This document shows positions 47,417 to 59,583 of a DNA stretch of 64,000 nt, piece by piece. How positions within the stretch are numbered: the stretch's first letter is position 1; the number at the start of each line of letters is the position of its first letter. The notes beneath the pieces were generated by a model. It saw nothing but the letters and a program-made list of their open reading frames with translations. It had not been told where the DNA came from and ran no database searches. Source of the stretch: Phascolomyces articulosus (taxonomy: Eukaryota > Mucoromycota > Mucoromycetes > Mucorales > Lichtheimiaceae); the NCBI GenBank assembly GCA_025677815.1, contig JAIXMP010000020.1, forward strand, positions 558,001 through 622,000. The letters are read 5' to 3'. Both the position numbers and the translations under genes were made by a program.

Positions 47417-50063
47417 CTATAACTTGGATGCCCGTCTTGCTTCTTCCTCTTCCTTTACTTCCTTTCTTAACACATTGCGCAAGATTTTCCCAGTAGCACT
47501 TTTTGGGATCTGTTCTCGGTACACTACTGATTGGATACGCTTGTATGTAATGACTTTTTCCGCCACAAACTTTTTTATTATTTCGGTGGTCTTTTCATTT
47601 TGTTCCACACCTGGCTTGGTAACAATGTAAGCGCGTGGGATTTCAGTTACTTGTTCGCGATCATATACACCAATGACAGCACAATCGAGTACGTCTTTAT
47701 GTTTAAGCTATTGAAAATATAAAATTAACATTATACGTAATTATGTTATGTTAGTCGTGCTGCTTTTCTTTTTGGTTTAAATACACTCTACAGCAATACA
47801 TGATGATCAAATTTACCAATATTCCTTCCAATTCAGCGGGTGCAACCTATTAATATCCATTACATTATTATTTAATATTAATAAAAAAAATGTACACATG
47901 TTTTTCATAATGTATATATTATTATGCACCTGAAATCCTTTATATTTAATTAATTCCTTGATTCGATCCACAATGAAAATATGACCATTTTCATCAATGA
48001 TTGCGACATCCCCGGTATGAAAGAAGCCTTCGGTATCAATACAATATGCTGTTTCTTGCGGACGATTAAGGTACCCCTATATTAACGCATTATATTTGAT
48101 CCAATGAGTTAATATATCTTAGCAGAGTAGCATCCATGCAGCAAATAAATAATAACATTCAAAAAAACCTTTACCTTCATGATATTGGGTCCTTTTAACC
48201 ATAGCTCACCACGCTCACCAACTCCAAGTTCTATTTTGATATGTGAACAAATATTTATTAGATATATAGCTATATTATTATTATCTCCAAAACCTTCCTC
48301 TTACAGTTCTTTTTACCTTTTCCATCTTCGTTTACTACTTTAGCATACATTGAAGGGCAAAGCAAACCTGATGATCCTAATATATTATAATTCAAACGTG
48401 ATGATTATAAGGTGGTGTTTTTTATACATATAAATTTAAATATACACCGTAAAAGATTATAGCTTTTTACCTGGAACAATATGATCTCCGGCCTGAACAC
48501 ACGCAGCAGGTGTGGTTTCTGTTAAACCATAGGCTTGTTTTATCTTTACATTGCCAAGACGTTTTTGCGCTTCGGCAGCAAGATCGGCATCCAATGGTGC
48601 AGCACCAGAGAGTAAAGCATCCAGTGAGGATAAATCATACTTGTCAACTGTGGGAGACTTTGCTAATTGTAATAGGACTGGTGGGACAACACAACTGAAT
48701 GTAATTCTGTAATTTTGAACGGTTGCACAAAACTGTTCAAGTTCGAATCGTGGTAGCACATACACAGGCCGTTGCATATACAATGGTGCGTGTAGCACAA
48801 CAGTCAAACCAAAGATATGAAAGAATGGCAGTATTCCCAAAATGCGTGCTGTTTCTTTTTTATATAATGCTTCGTGTTCCATAGCAGAGTATTGGAATAT
48901 ATTTGAGACCAAGTTACCATGTCTATATAAATAGTATAACGTATATAATATAAAAGTATTGTTATTTTTAGTGACAGCACACTAATTTACTGTAGATCAA
49001 ATATCATCATGTACGACGATGCAACAGGTCGTTTGATTACGTACGTTGTCATAACACCTTTACTTTTGCCTACATATTAATAAATAGATAATATTTTATA
49101 TAAATATTTCATCACGTCACTGCATAATAATTCTCTTACACAATTGAGAATACGTGTTCTTTTAATACCTGTAGTTCCTGAAGAAAAACAAAGAAATGCG
49201 ATGGTTTCTCGTGCTTGCTCAGGTGATTGAAAGTCAGCAGGTTCAGCAACGCGATTTCCTAACAATTTCTTTGTGTAAGGCTCGGCACCTTTGACCACAT
49301 TATCACCAAACACGAACACTTTGGTTTTGTCTAAACCGACAATATCCGCCGCTTCAAATGCTGTTTCAACGTTCATTGGATGAGCAATGATTATCTTGGC
49401 TTTGGTTTCACGAAGTTGGTGTGCAAGCTCCTCCTTTGTGTAAAGTGGATTTGCGGGGCTGATGATCCCACCTACATACATTATATGTTAGATCAAACAC
49501 ACATGCAGTTGAGTCATCATTAATTCCAATTCCTTTTTCTTCCCTTTTTTCAGCTTTCTGTATAAGTATGTATTTTCTCTCGATGTTTTAACAGAAATAC
49601 TACAATGAAGAAATGTAATAAGTACCTGCAACTAATGTCCCGAAAACTGGAACTGCATAATCCACCTAATAATATGTTTAGTTTTCATATGATTTTTGGA
49701 GGAAATTCAATAGCATTAGAGATGGAATCAATTTTATAAGTGAATATATATAAACTGTATTGTTTAGAATAACATATCCAAGTATATATAAAGTTCTGTT
49801 ATTTCTTTTTTAGCACCTACAGCGTTGGGAGCATAGATGGCAAGAACATCTCCTCTTTGAAATCCACAAATATCCTGTAAGCCAGCACCAAATCGATAAG
49901 TCATGTCTTTAATATGTTTAAAAGTTAACTCTTTGCCAGTTAAAGCATCAACATAACACACGCGATCCACGTTTTTATTTTGTTCGACTGCTTCAAAAAG
50001 AGTTTGTATGATTCCAGTTTTAGGTACTGGAACGGAAGGATATCTGGACGTGAATACTGGCAT
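47417..50063 (-). CDS. 4-coumarate-CoA-ligase-like acyl-CoA synthetase, peroxisomal (SKL)
   Basis: An ANL-superfamily adenylate-forming enzyme, expected to join a carboxylic acid to CoA using ATP. From ATG 50063 ([20 protein letters not shown]) about a dozen short exons can be joined. Motifs in order: the phosphate-binding [14 protein letters not shown] split by an intron, the A4-A5 region [10 protein letters not shown], the hinge region [20 protein letters not shown] with [14 protein letters not shown], and the catalytic-Lys motif [14 protein letters not shown]. The last residues are SKL followed by TAG, a type-1 peroxisomal targeting signal. The substrate is not readable; aromatic or medium/long-chain acids are both possible. 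A decayed paralogue lies upstream at 53574-54408, beyond a transposon. Confidence 0.9.
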
Positions 50064-50489
50064 TCTTTTTTTTTTTTTGGTTCCTTAAATTATGGTGAGA
50101 GAGAAAGAAAAAGAGAGGAAAGACCAAAAAATGTGGATGATAATAAAAAAAACTCTTTGCAGGCTGGTTAGCCAATCAAATATCTCTAATCGGAACTTTG
50201 TGTTACCATTAACGGGACAATAGAAACTTGGTAACTGATGTATTCCATTCTTAGAGCACCCGCAGTGGCACTTGTAACATGTCTTGTAAAGTAAATTTAA
50301 TGAAAAATTTACAAGTGTATCTTCCCAGCGGTTCTTTTAAGTACACTGTTAATTTTACTTTTTTTTTGCTGGCTTGTAAGTTTTATCACCGAAAGTTGTA
50401 AATTTAACAGGATTGATAGAAGGCTGTTAAAATAAAATTACCTTTGTTTATTGTTATTATTTTTTATTATTATTTTTTTTAAAAAAAAC

Positions 50490-51552
50490 ATGAGCACCCC
50501 CACCACTCCCACTCTCACTACTGTCACCCCCGAAACGGAAACTGTTCCCCCCACTCCAACACCTATCCAAGATGGACCTGTCCCTGAAGGTGATAGTTCT
50601 ACCACCTTGGGTAAACGTGCCCGGGGGAAAAACTTTGATGAGGAGGAAGACTGTCGTCTCGTTAACGCTTGGCTGAGCGTCAGTAAGGATCCCATTGTTG
50701 GTAACGACCAGAGTGAAGAACGATACTGGGATCGTATCTTCACTAAGTTCATTGAGTCTGGTAACGAGAGGAATCGGACTGTGGATGCGTTGAACACTCG
50801 TTTCAACGCAATCTCGGCTGCATGTTCGAGATTCTCTTCCTGTGAATCTGAGATTGAAAGAAATCGCAGGAGTGGTGAAAGTGACGACGATAAGGTGATT
50901 TTTTAGGTTTTTTTTAAGGTTTATATTGTTTTGAGTTTTATTTATGACAGGCCATATGAAAAGAGAAACTTACCTTCATATATAGTATAAGCGTATTGTC
51001 ACTGCGTTTGAAGACAATGTTCCCAAGAATATGAAGAAGTGGAATATGAAGCATTGTTGGGATATACTAAAGGGAGAGCAGAAGTGGAAAACTTGGAAGC
51101 AGAAGCAAGGCACCACCTCCACCGAAGATTCAGCCATGGATGCAAGACCAATTGGTCAGCATCAAGCCAAGGCACAAGAACGAGCCAACAAGAGGCAGCG
51201 TACGGATGAAGACCGTGCCATTGTGTTAGAGGAGCAGGAGTTGAAGTTGGCTCGGGAGCAAAATCTTCTTGAAAGGGAACGAGTAGCTCAATTGAAGCGA
51301 ATTGCTTCTAGTTCTCAGCGCATGTCAGATAATGCGATCATGAGTGTGGATATGACCAACATGACTGCGTTCCAGCGTGCATACTATGAGAGAATGCACG
51401 AAAGGATTTTCAAAAGAATGGAGAGAGAAGAAGAAGAGAGAGAGAGAATGGAGAGAGAAAATGTGGGCGTAGAAGAGACGGTTGAGGAAGAGACAGCTGA
51501 GGATAATAACCAAATCCAAGAGGCAAATGAAATCCAAGAGACAAGTGAATAG
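50490..51552 (+). CDS. Harbinger accessory Myb/SANT-like DNA-binding protein
   Basis: Second protein of PIF/Harbinger elements, which binds DNA and helps bring the transposase into the nucleus. ATG 50490 starts a Thr/Pro-rich leader, then a trihelix/Myb-like domain (GKNFDEEEDCRLVNAWLSVS with DPIVGNDQSEERYWDRIF). After an intron (from about 50896 to 50989) comes WDILKGEQKWKTWKQKQ, the C-terminal part seen in plant NAM-associated transposon proteins, and a long charged coiled coil with Glu/Arg repeats. Both exons are open and appear intact. About 320 aa. The intron borders are approximate. Confidence 0.75.
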
Positions 51553-51626
51553 AATAATAAACATTTGTAAAGCATTTTTTATTGCATATGAAAGGAGAGG
51601 TAAGTACTGTGGAAGAAATGAAATGT

Positions 51627-53084
51627 TTATTCAGAGCTTTCCCCATGATTTTGCCATAGGTGTTCAACAAGATCGTTTTGTAATCGAAAATGAACAGAAT
51701 TGTTTCTTAAATCATTTCTGCGAGAACGAATTACATGTTCAGTGGCTTCATTATCACGAGAAAATGATTGAGAAACTGTGAATGAACATTGCTCATAATC
51801 AAAGGACTCATCATCATTTTGAACCTCATAACTATCTCTTTCATCTTCGACAATCATATTGTGAAGAATGATGCACGTAGTCATAATGTTGGAAAGCTCA
51901 GCAACAGACCATGTATGTGCTGGCTCCCTTACAATAGCAAATCTTGCCTGCAAGACCCCAAAAACACGTTCAATGTCTTTTCGTGCACCTTCTTGTATTG
52001 TCTTGAAATGCTATGTTCGTATGATCGATGCTTTAGGGATATGTCCATGTTTTGTGGTTTCATGCTTTCATCTTTCTGTAGACTAGATAATTAATTTGTT
52101 AAAAATAAAAATATAATAAACATACCCTCTATTTGTTTCCTGTTGGGTATGGTATAGCCTTGACCATGGTAGCCCAAGAAGGGTAAATACCATCAGCCAA
52201 ATAATATCCCATGTTGTACTCATGGCAATTGACACTATAGTTTACACTAGGTGCACGACCATAAATAACATCGTCAAACATAGGGGATTTATGTAAGACG
52301 TTGAGATCATTATTTGACCCAGGTACACCAAAAAACGAATGCCATATCCATAAATCCTGCAAAGCAACAGCCTCCAGAATCACTGTTGCACCACCTTCTT
52401 TGCCCGACGTAAACATTCCTTGCCAAGCCTTGGGACAGTTCTTCCATCTCCAATGCATACAGTCCACAGAACCAAGCATTCCAGGGAACCCACGCTGCTC
52501 CCCAATGGCAAGTAAACGCCTCAAGTCGTCCTCATTGGGTGAACGGAGGTATTCCTCACCAAACGACGTAATGATGGCGCGACAGAATAATTTCAATGTC
52601 AATCTTGCAGTCGACTCGCCCATTCTTATGTAATCATCGACCGCATCAGCAGGTGCTCCATATGCTAGCATTCTCATAGCTGCAGTAACCTTTTGGAGGG
52701 TCGAAAAACCCAAACGACCAGCAGCATCAGAACGTTGTTGAAAGTACCTGAAATCGGTCTTCAGCTTGTCACAAATACGTAAAAACAATTCGCGTCGCAT
52801 ACGAAATCGGTGTCGAAAAGTTTTTCATCGTGTAGGCAATCTTCATTGAAGTAATCTTCCATAAGAAGTTTATGAAATAAACCACGACGACGATCTTTCA
52901 CCCTACGACCAACAACAGAACCAGCACTCCCTTTACGCTTACGAACAGGATGAGCACAGTTTCTTCTTTTTTTTGCTAAGGTTAAAAGTCGATTTGAGAT
53001 TTGTTGTCTTTTTCTTCTTATGTGATCAATATCCTCATCAATAAGAATTGCTTCTTTAATAAGTTCTTGAAATGCAGGATTCAT
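51627..53084 (-). pseudogene. PIF/Harbinger transposase, inactivated
   Basis: DDE_Tnp_4-type transposase in three pieces. The first runs 53084 to about 52815 and starts MNPAFQELIKEAILIDEDID. The frame is then lost in a short T-run near 52815-52818 (on the plus strand, AAAAG-TTTTT), one base off from the body, which resumes at FRMRRELFLRICDKL. The body (to 52129) has MLGSVDCMHWRWKNCP (first catalytic Asp), VALQDLWIWHSFFGVPGSNN (second Asp region) and YLADGIYP. It ends in an in-frame TAG at 52129-52131, just before a donor-like GTATGT. The last exon (52010-51627) has HFKTIQEGARKDIERVFGVL, with the Glu of the DDE triad. Two lesions make it non-autonomous. Confidence 0.8.
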
Positions 53085-53573
53085 TTTTAAAGTATAAAGA
53101 ATGGAGGGAGAAAAAAAATTCTTCAAGGTTGTTTTTTATTCTCAATTAAAAGTAAAACTTGTCGAATATTTTTACTTATAACTTTACAAGGAACGACTGT
53201 GAAAAAAATATATTAAGAAACCTTGTAGTGTTACAAGTATTTTAAACCCACTAATTTACAAGTTTTTTTTACAAGCTAATTCACTTTATGACAACACAGA
53301 TAAAATTTCACCTCTTAAAAAAAATGCTGAGGTAGTTCATCAGTCATAGATAGCTATGATGAGAAAATACAGCCTAATAACAAATGTGTATGTATGTTGC
53401 TGAATAGACCAAGAACCCGGATCAAAAATAAAGTATTATTTACATGCGTGATGGATAAGCTTTTGTTATAAGATATATTATGTTGAATGTATAATATATT
53501 ATATAATTTTGATGATGTAATGGTGTTTTTTTATTACATATTAGAAATAACGGGCATCTATTTATAGTATCAT

Positions 53574-54408
53574 TTACAGTTTAGAGGAGGCTTCTTTGGT
53601 TTCTTCCTGTACTTTTCGAAAAATATTTCTTAATATCTTTCCAGTAGGGCTTTAGGAATTGTATTCTCTTGTGATTGATAACTTTGCTTGTAACAAAATT
53701 ATTCAAATCCTCTGCTATTCTCTCATTGTGATCGACATTTGACTTCAAGATAAAATAGGTACGAGGAATGTCAATAACTATTTGTTTGCGAACATATACA
53801 TCAATAATAGCACAACCAGATATAGCCGAATGTTCAATATTTCAATTTTATAATTGAGACAATTTTTAAATATATTATTAGACATCAAATCTGTATTATT
53901 ACAGCCTTAGAAACGTCATTCATTTCACAAGTATAATATATTCTTTAGTTATCAATGTTCTTCCAATTCAGATGGTGCATTATAAATGAATCAAAACAAA
54001 ATTTATTAGTTATAAATACCAGTAGATAGAATTACTAAAATCACCAAGTTATTTTTTTTTTGAAACTTAAACATATATCAATGGTGTTTTCTTATCATAT
54101 AATACCGACCTTTCGTTTAGGTAGGCAATGCCTAGCAATATTCTATATTGTTTACTCAAACATACTCTGTTAGGAGCACACATGGCAAGAACATCGCCTC
54201 TTTGGAAACCACAAACATCTTGTAATCCTGCAGCAAAACGATAAGAAATAACCTTGGGTTGTCTAAATGTGAGTTGTTCACCTGTCAACGCATCAACATA
54301 GCATACGCGATCGACATTTTTGTTTTGAACCTCGGTTTCAAAGAGAGTTTGTGCAAGACCGGTTTGTGGTTCTGGGATATCAGGATATTTAGAGGTAAAT
54401 ACTGCCAT
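53574..54408 (-). pseudogene. Internally deleted copy of the 4CL-like gene
   Basis: ATG 54408 opens MAVFTSKYPDIPEPQTGLAQ and matches the first exon of the intact ligase ([20 protein letters not shown]), about 70% identical by eye over 80 residues. At about 53830 homology resumes in the C-terminal part (IPRTYFILKSNVDHNERIAE, then a frame slip, then SPTGKILRNIFRKVQEETKE) and ends in SKL plus TAA at 53574. Everything between is gone: the ATP-binding motifs and most of the adenylation domain. This is a dead tandem paralogue in the same orientation as the intact gene. Peptides from the first exon might still be made but could not be an enzyme. Confidence 0.85.
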
Positions 54409-55472
54409 TTTTCTTTTGAAAAAAAGTTATATGGAAAGAAGGAACAGAAGAAGAAAACGAAAGGATTCTCCAAATAAACGAATATAAATATAACGTCGTT
54501 CAAAAATGTGGGAGTAAATCTCCGTCATCTTTTCTTTAATCAGAAACAAACAGGTCCAGTCTTTGAAGGAAGTTGTACTCTTTAAACAAATTAAATAACA
54601 CATTTATCATATAAAAACAAGAAGACATATATATCCTGATAAGAATAAAGAGGATACTTATTCATCGAGTTATAAAACGCTATTATCTTTTTTCTTTTTA
54701 ATTTTTTTATATGTCACTATAAATATCATTTTCAAGTAGAAACCTGAGAATCCTGCCGGCTAAATTATCATTTGCATGAATCATCAGCATTTTTAAATGC
54801 ACGGATGATTGAGCCTCAAACAAGTTCCCAGTGCTTAATTGACAACAAGAAATAAATACGGTGACAACCATCCAAATAGATTAGCAACGTTTATATATCT
54901 ATAAATATAATTATTATCTATTAAGTTAATTAATTGAGAAAAGGGATCATCGCTGTTAAATATACGAAAATATTTATTTTCTTCTTTGAATATTGCTGAA
55001 CTGTCTAACTGTATGGTTGAGACACCGATAGTCTATCAAATATAAATTGTAATATGAATCTTGTCTTAGAAGCTTTCCCAGTATTTATGTATTGTCACTA
55101 CAAAAATATCAAGACTTTCAAGCAGTACAATCCATATAGACTTCCAAATGTTGTATAATATAGTGGTGTTATTATACCAAGAATATAATATATTTTTTCC
55201 ACTTTCAACCCAAATCCAAATAAAAACTGCCTAAACTATGAACTATAATAAACGAAGTGCATTTTACCCTCTGGAATAATTATTTTCACATTAAATGTGT
55301 CCGCTAATAGGAAGATGATGCACATTACTATATGCTTAAAAGGCAAACAATGTCAAAATCATTGACAACTTGCTGAAGTTTAATTGTAAACAATGCTGAT
55401 GTTAAATTTTATGTCTTACAAATGAAATCAAATTGACATATAAGGGGGAAGCCCTATTGCTAACTAGACTTA

Positions 55473-55672
55473 TTATTGGATTTTTCCTACTACGTATTTC
55501 ACGCTTTTACATGGGATTTTAATTTTTGCCACAATGATGATTTTTGATTTTGCGTCAATTTCGTGCTTTTATACTACAAAATATACAAAAAAATCTTTGA
55601 TGCAAAATCTAAAATCATCCTTGCGAAAAAATTTAAATGTAAAAGCGCGAAATATTAGGAAAAATCCAATAA
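55473..55672. mobile_element. 200-bp near-palindromic element (MITE/foldback-like)
   Basis: Two arms of about 80 bp are inverted copies. The left arm begins TTATTGGATTTTTCCTA at 55473 and includes CGCTTTTACAT and GATTTTGCGTCAA. The right arm ends TAGGAAAAATCCAATAA at 55672 and includes ATGTAAAAGCGCG and TTGATGCAAAATC. The centre (about 40 bp) is AT-rich and unpaired. There is no ORF. A clear target-site duplication is not visible, so the superfamily is unknown. A transcribed hairpin is an alternative. Confidence 0.75.
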
Positions 55673-56568
55673 ACAGCATATTTCAGGGATTTAGTAACTG
55701 ACATGCAAGGCGAAATCTGATGTATAAAGCCAGCTATTCTGTCACACAGAAACAATAATGTTACACAGATTTATCGCTGTTGAATAAAGATGTGTCTTTT
55801 ATACAGTCCAACTCACATTTATACATGCTTCATAGGGAAATTTTCCACACCATCATTGTTCTTCTTTTAAAACGATGTTCCTACACATTTATAAATATGA
55901 TATAATAGAAGGGCATTACTGATAGAATTTATGTAATAGACATAACATATTCTCTCGATAAACTATGATATGGTAATGAATTAAAAATGTATATATCTCA
56001 TCATCGATTGTATCTTATTTGAGGGGTTCTATATTTTAGTTGACTCCTTCTCATATGTATATATACAAGTCAAACCATATATTTGCTGTAATTCTTACTA
56101 AGAGGTATATTATATATCTACCAATCTTTCAAGTCATTCCTTTCAATAACAGAAGGTTAGTGGAAGTGTAACAGCTACTTTTTTGTGAAACTATCAGTTT
56201 CACCAAAAAACTCCAGCTTGTTTATGTTCTTTTTAACAAACGTTTTTTTTTTGTTTTCTTTATTGAATCCTATCGAACTTGTCATTTTTTATATAGATGA
56301 TGATTCAATCTCATCTAAAATATAGAATAAATGACTTGTCAAGTTTTAAAAAATAAAACTTGACTTTGCCAAGGATGAAAACAGCATACACCTATATTTT
56401 ATTGTTACGATAAAAAAAAATAGACATTTGTATAATGAATTTAAAACATCATGACAACAAAAAAAAATAAATAAAAAACTAAACAAGAACAAAAGAGAAA
56501 AAAAAGAGAGAATAATAGAAAACAATGAAGTTCATTAATGTAATTGGAGAAGCAAACAAAAAAAAGGT

Positions 56569-56578
56569 TATATAAAAG
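56569..56578 (+). promoter_or_regulatory. TATA-box-like element upstream of the SPP1 gene
   Basis: TATATAAAAG lies about 180-190 bp before ATG 56759, followed by a T/C-rich leader. Position and sequence suit a TATA box, but the whole region is AT-rich, so this is only suggestive. Confidence 0.35.
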
Positions 56579-56758
56579 GGTATAAACACTATTCCGACGT
56601 AAACCAGTGAGTGAGTGAGTGTGGTGTGTGTGGTGTGTGTGGTGTTTTTGGTTTTTTTTTTTTCTCTTTTTTTTTTTTATTTTCTCTCTTTTCTTTTTCT
56701 TTTATTTTTACCTTTTTCTTTTTCTTTATTATATTTATTGTTTCTGTTCATTCTTTTT

Positions 56759-59184
56759 ATGTCCAATCAAAATTCACAAGTAGTATCGTCTACAAAGCCA
56801 TTGCAACATCAACAGCAACGACAACAACAATCACAACGACCGCCAAGGTATTCTCCGCCTTTCAGAAACAGCATTCTCGATCCTGATCCTAACCATCTTC
56901 CCTCATCATCTGTTCATGGTAGTTCGTCAACACATAATGGTTCATCCAAAGTTGTTAATAGTCATGCCAATGGACAGTCATCAATACCTGTTGGAATAAA
57001 TGCTACCATGACCAATGGAAGTTCACAACGATTAGCAGAAGAAGCCGCTAAAAAGCATTTACCATTACGGAAACGTATTGGATCATTACCAAAGAAAAAA
57101 GCTTGGATTCCACCTCCTGTTCCTTCGTCTACTACTACATCAACTACAACAATCGCTAATAATAAGAATAATATTCATGTACACCCATCGTCATTACCAT
57201 CACAGCAACAACAAAAACAAAAACTCCAAGCACCATTAACTTCATCAGCAACAGAAAGAAGAGTATCTTATCCTCCGACACCGACTAGTTCGCATGATAT
57301 AAAAGCAGCAGCTGACTATTATACCGAATCTTCTTTTCACTCAAATGGAAATGGAAGAACCGAAATATACGAGGAAAGAGTTGCAAAAGATTCATTTAAA
57401 GAGAAAAAGCCTCCGGATAGACCACAGAAAATGTCCCTTCATTCCGAACATAAACAACAAACTGAACGACGAATATCCATGCCATTATTATCACAACCTA
57501 TACCCAAGACCCATACTCCTACAACCACTAGTACTAGTACTAGTACTAGTACTAATAATATGAGTTCTATTCCACCCAAAATGAAACCTTTAAAAAAAGT
57601 ACAACATTGGATAATCAAAGGAAAAATGAATGGTAGTGCTGTACTGCCACCCAAAAATGGACTAGTCACTGTAAGTGAATATAAAAATCTATTCTCAGCG
57701 AAAAAAAAATAGATAAAAGGGGGGTTGATATGTTGGAGAGAGAGAGAAGCGAAGAGGAGTATTTTTTTTAGTTACTTATATAAAAAAACGTATTACTATT
57801 ATTTTTTTTTAGCCTTCCGAAGAACGATACAATAATGAACGACAGCCGCTTTCTCGAAAACCCTCATGGGCAGAAGATGATCGGGTAAATTTTTTTTTGT
57901 TACAAATAATATTTATATGTTTTTTTTATGCAAATGAAAAAAAAAGCTAATTTAAGGTTATTTTTTTTTGTCTTTTGTTAAACAGCCTGCACCTAAAAAG
58001 AATAAACGAGGTAGACCCCCATCAAATCAATCTCGTCCATCATTCTTGTCAGATGCAGTAGCAGAGAAACAGCGACCAGGTGAATCTATTGTTGCAACGG
58101 CAATGGCAGCGGCCAAGGGTAGTAGACGAAACAGTATAAGAGCGCAAAATGGTACATCCCCCAATAAAAACGGTACAAGTTATGGTCCAGATGAAGTGTT
58201 ATATTGTATTTGTCGTAAACCATACGATATCCCTCGTTTTATGATTGCTTGTGATCGATGTGATCAATGGTTTCATGGTGAATGTATTGGTATCAGTGAA
58301 AAAGAAGGGGAATTTATTGATCTTTACTTTTGTGATGACTGTTCAAAAGGTATTTATTTTTTTTGTATGTTGATGATAAGAAAGGCATATGACGAAATAA
58401 GTTTAATCTAAAACTAACCAATAAACTTAATAAATGAACTTTAGCTACAGGAAAAACCACTTCATGGAAACCGAAATGTTCCAACCCGGCATGTCCAAAA
58501 GCAGCGCGGATCGGATCACATCAAGGTCATGTGTCAAAGTATTGTAGCAATACTTGTGGGATGCAAGTGGCTCGTGCACGTCTTGAACTCGCTGATATGA
58601 AACGCAAGGCTGGGGGTTGTGCTACAGCAACAGACATTACTGACATTGTTGCTCGACGAGAGAAGAAGGCTCGATTGGAATCATTATCTGACAAGGATGA
58701 CCAAAAAAGATTATTACGACTTCGAGAAGCCAAACAACGAATGAAGGCAGAAATTGTTACGGCAGATCGAAAATTGGTCTTTTTGAAAACACTTATCCAA
58801 AGTCAAAACAAAGAAGTATGTGGTTTTGACACTCGCTTATTATGGCCAGATGATGTATGGCATTGTGTCTGTGATGATTTTCAAAGATTGCCTGAAAGTG
58901 ATGGAACATCGTTATCAGTGATCACCAAGTTTTCAACACCTAAAATGCAACAAGAATTCAGTATCTGTTCTGAAGCACGATGTAATCGACATGGTGGTTG
59001 GCAAAATCTCAAATTGCAAGAATTTGAACAAGACCGGTCATCACTTTTTAACTCCTTGGCAACTTTTGTACGACAACGAAAACAGATTAAGGCAAGAATT
59101 CGAAGGCGAAGGGAAGGTGCATTAGAGGATACAGCTGAATGGTTAGCCCATGCTACAATTACACATACCAATTTTAAAAGATAG
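56759..59184 (+). CDS. SPP1: Spp1/Cfp1-like PHD-finger subunit of the Set1 (COMPASS) complex
   Basis: Spp1/CXXC1 reads H3K4 methylation and stabilises Set1 activity at promoters. Four exons (56759-57670, 57813-57884, 57986-58349, 58445-59184) give 695 aa. ATG 56759 is the first real ATG; the frame upstream opens only with GTG. Residues 1 to about 300 are low-complexity (Ser, Thr, Pro, Gln, Asn). A PHD finger follows: YCICRKPYDIPRFMIACDRC, then DQWFHGECIGI and YFCDDC, complete C4HC3. Next is the Cfp1-type segment (KYCSNTCGMQVARARLELAD), coiled coil, and a C-terminal Cys/His-containing block (WHCVCDDFQ, CSEARCNRHGGW). This order matches CXXC1 without a CXXC domain, as in fungi. The long N-terminus is unusual. 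Confidence 0.9.
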
Positions 59185-59583
59185 TAATACGTTTTTATAC
59201 ACACGCACACGTACACACATACATATTATATACATTATTTTCTTTTATTTATATACACACACATATAGTGAAGGCACATATGCATTTTTGTGCTTCTTTT
59301 CTTGTACATAATAAGTCTTTCGTTTATATAGTATTTAAAATGATGAAAAGACTATTTCTTGTTGTATTGGACACGATTGCGTTTACCGTGCATGGATTTT
59401 TTTTGTGTCTCCGCTTTTGGTTTGCTATATTAAGCAACAAATCTTATATGAATGTAACTTTTTTTTGTCTCCTTTCACTCAATACTTAAAACGGGACATA
59501 ATAAAAAAAATAATAGAGTCATCCAACTCCACATTTGTATATATTTTGCATTTACATACCCTTAGTACCTTTTCTGTTTTCTC
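59185..59583. other. Intergenic region, SPP1 to kexin
   Basis: About 400 bp between two plus-strand genes. It starts with a (CA)n-rich stretch at 59198-59265 and is T-rich near the kexin start. The 73- and 63-codon ORFs at 59268 and 59405 are not supported. Confidence 0.5.

Larger units (their letters stand above)
50254..53290. mobile_element. PIF/Harbinger DNA transposon, degenerate
   Basis: The element carries the two genes typical of PIF/Harbinger: a Myb-like accessory gene (+) and a DDE transposase (-), convergent. The left end at 50254 begins GAGCACCCGCAGTGG, the shape of a Harbinger terminal repeat, and is preceded by TTA, a permitted 3-bp target-site duplication. Just inside are CTTGTAA/TTACAAG motifs, which recur at the right end (about 53225-53280). 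The right terminal repeat is not recognisable, so the right border is approximate. The transposase is broken (see its entry). The element separates the intact ligase gene from its decayed copy. Confidence 0.82.
54409..56758. other. Non-coding region, about 2.3 kb
   Basis: No gene is seen. It contains the foldback element at 55473-55672 and, at its right end, a T/C-rich leader for the next gene. A TG/GTGAG-rich stretch at 56608-56650 is part of that leader. Confidence 0.55.
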
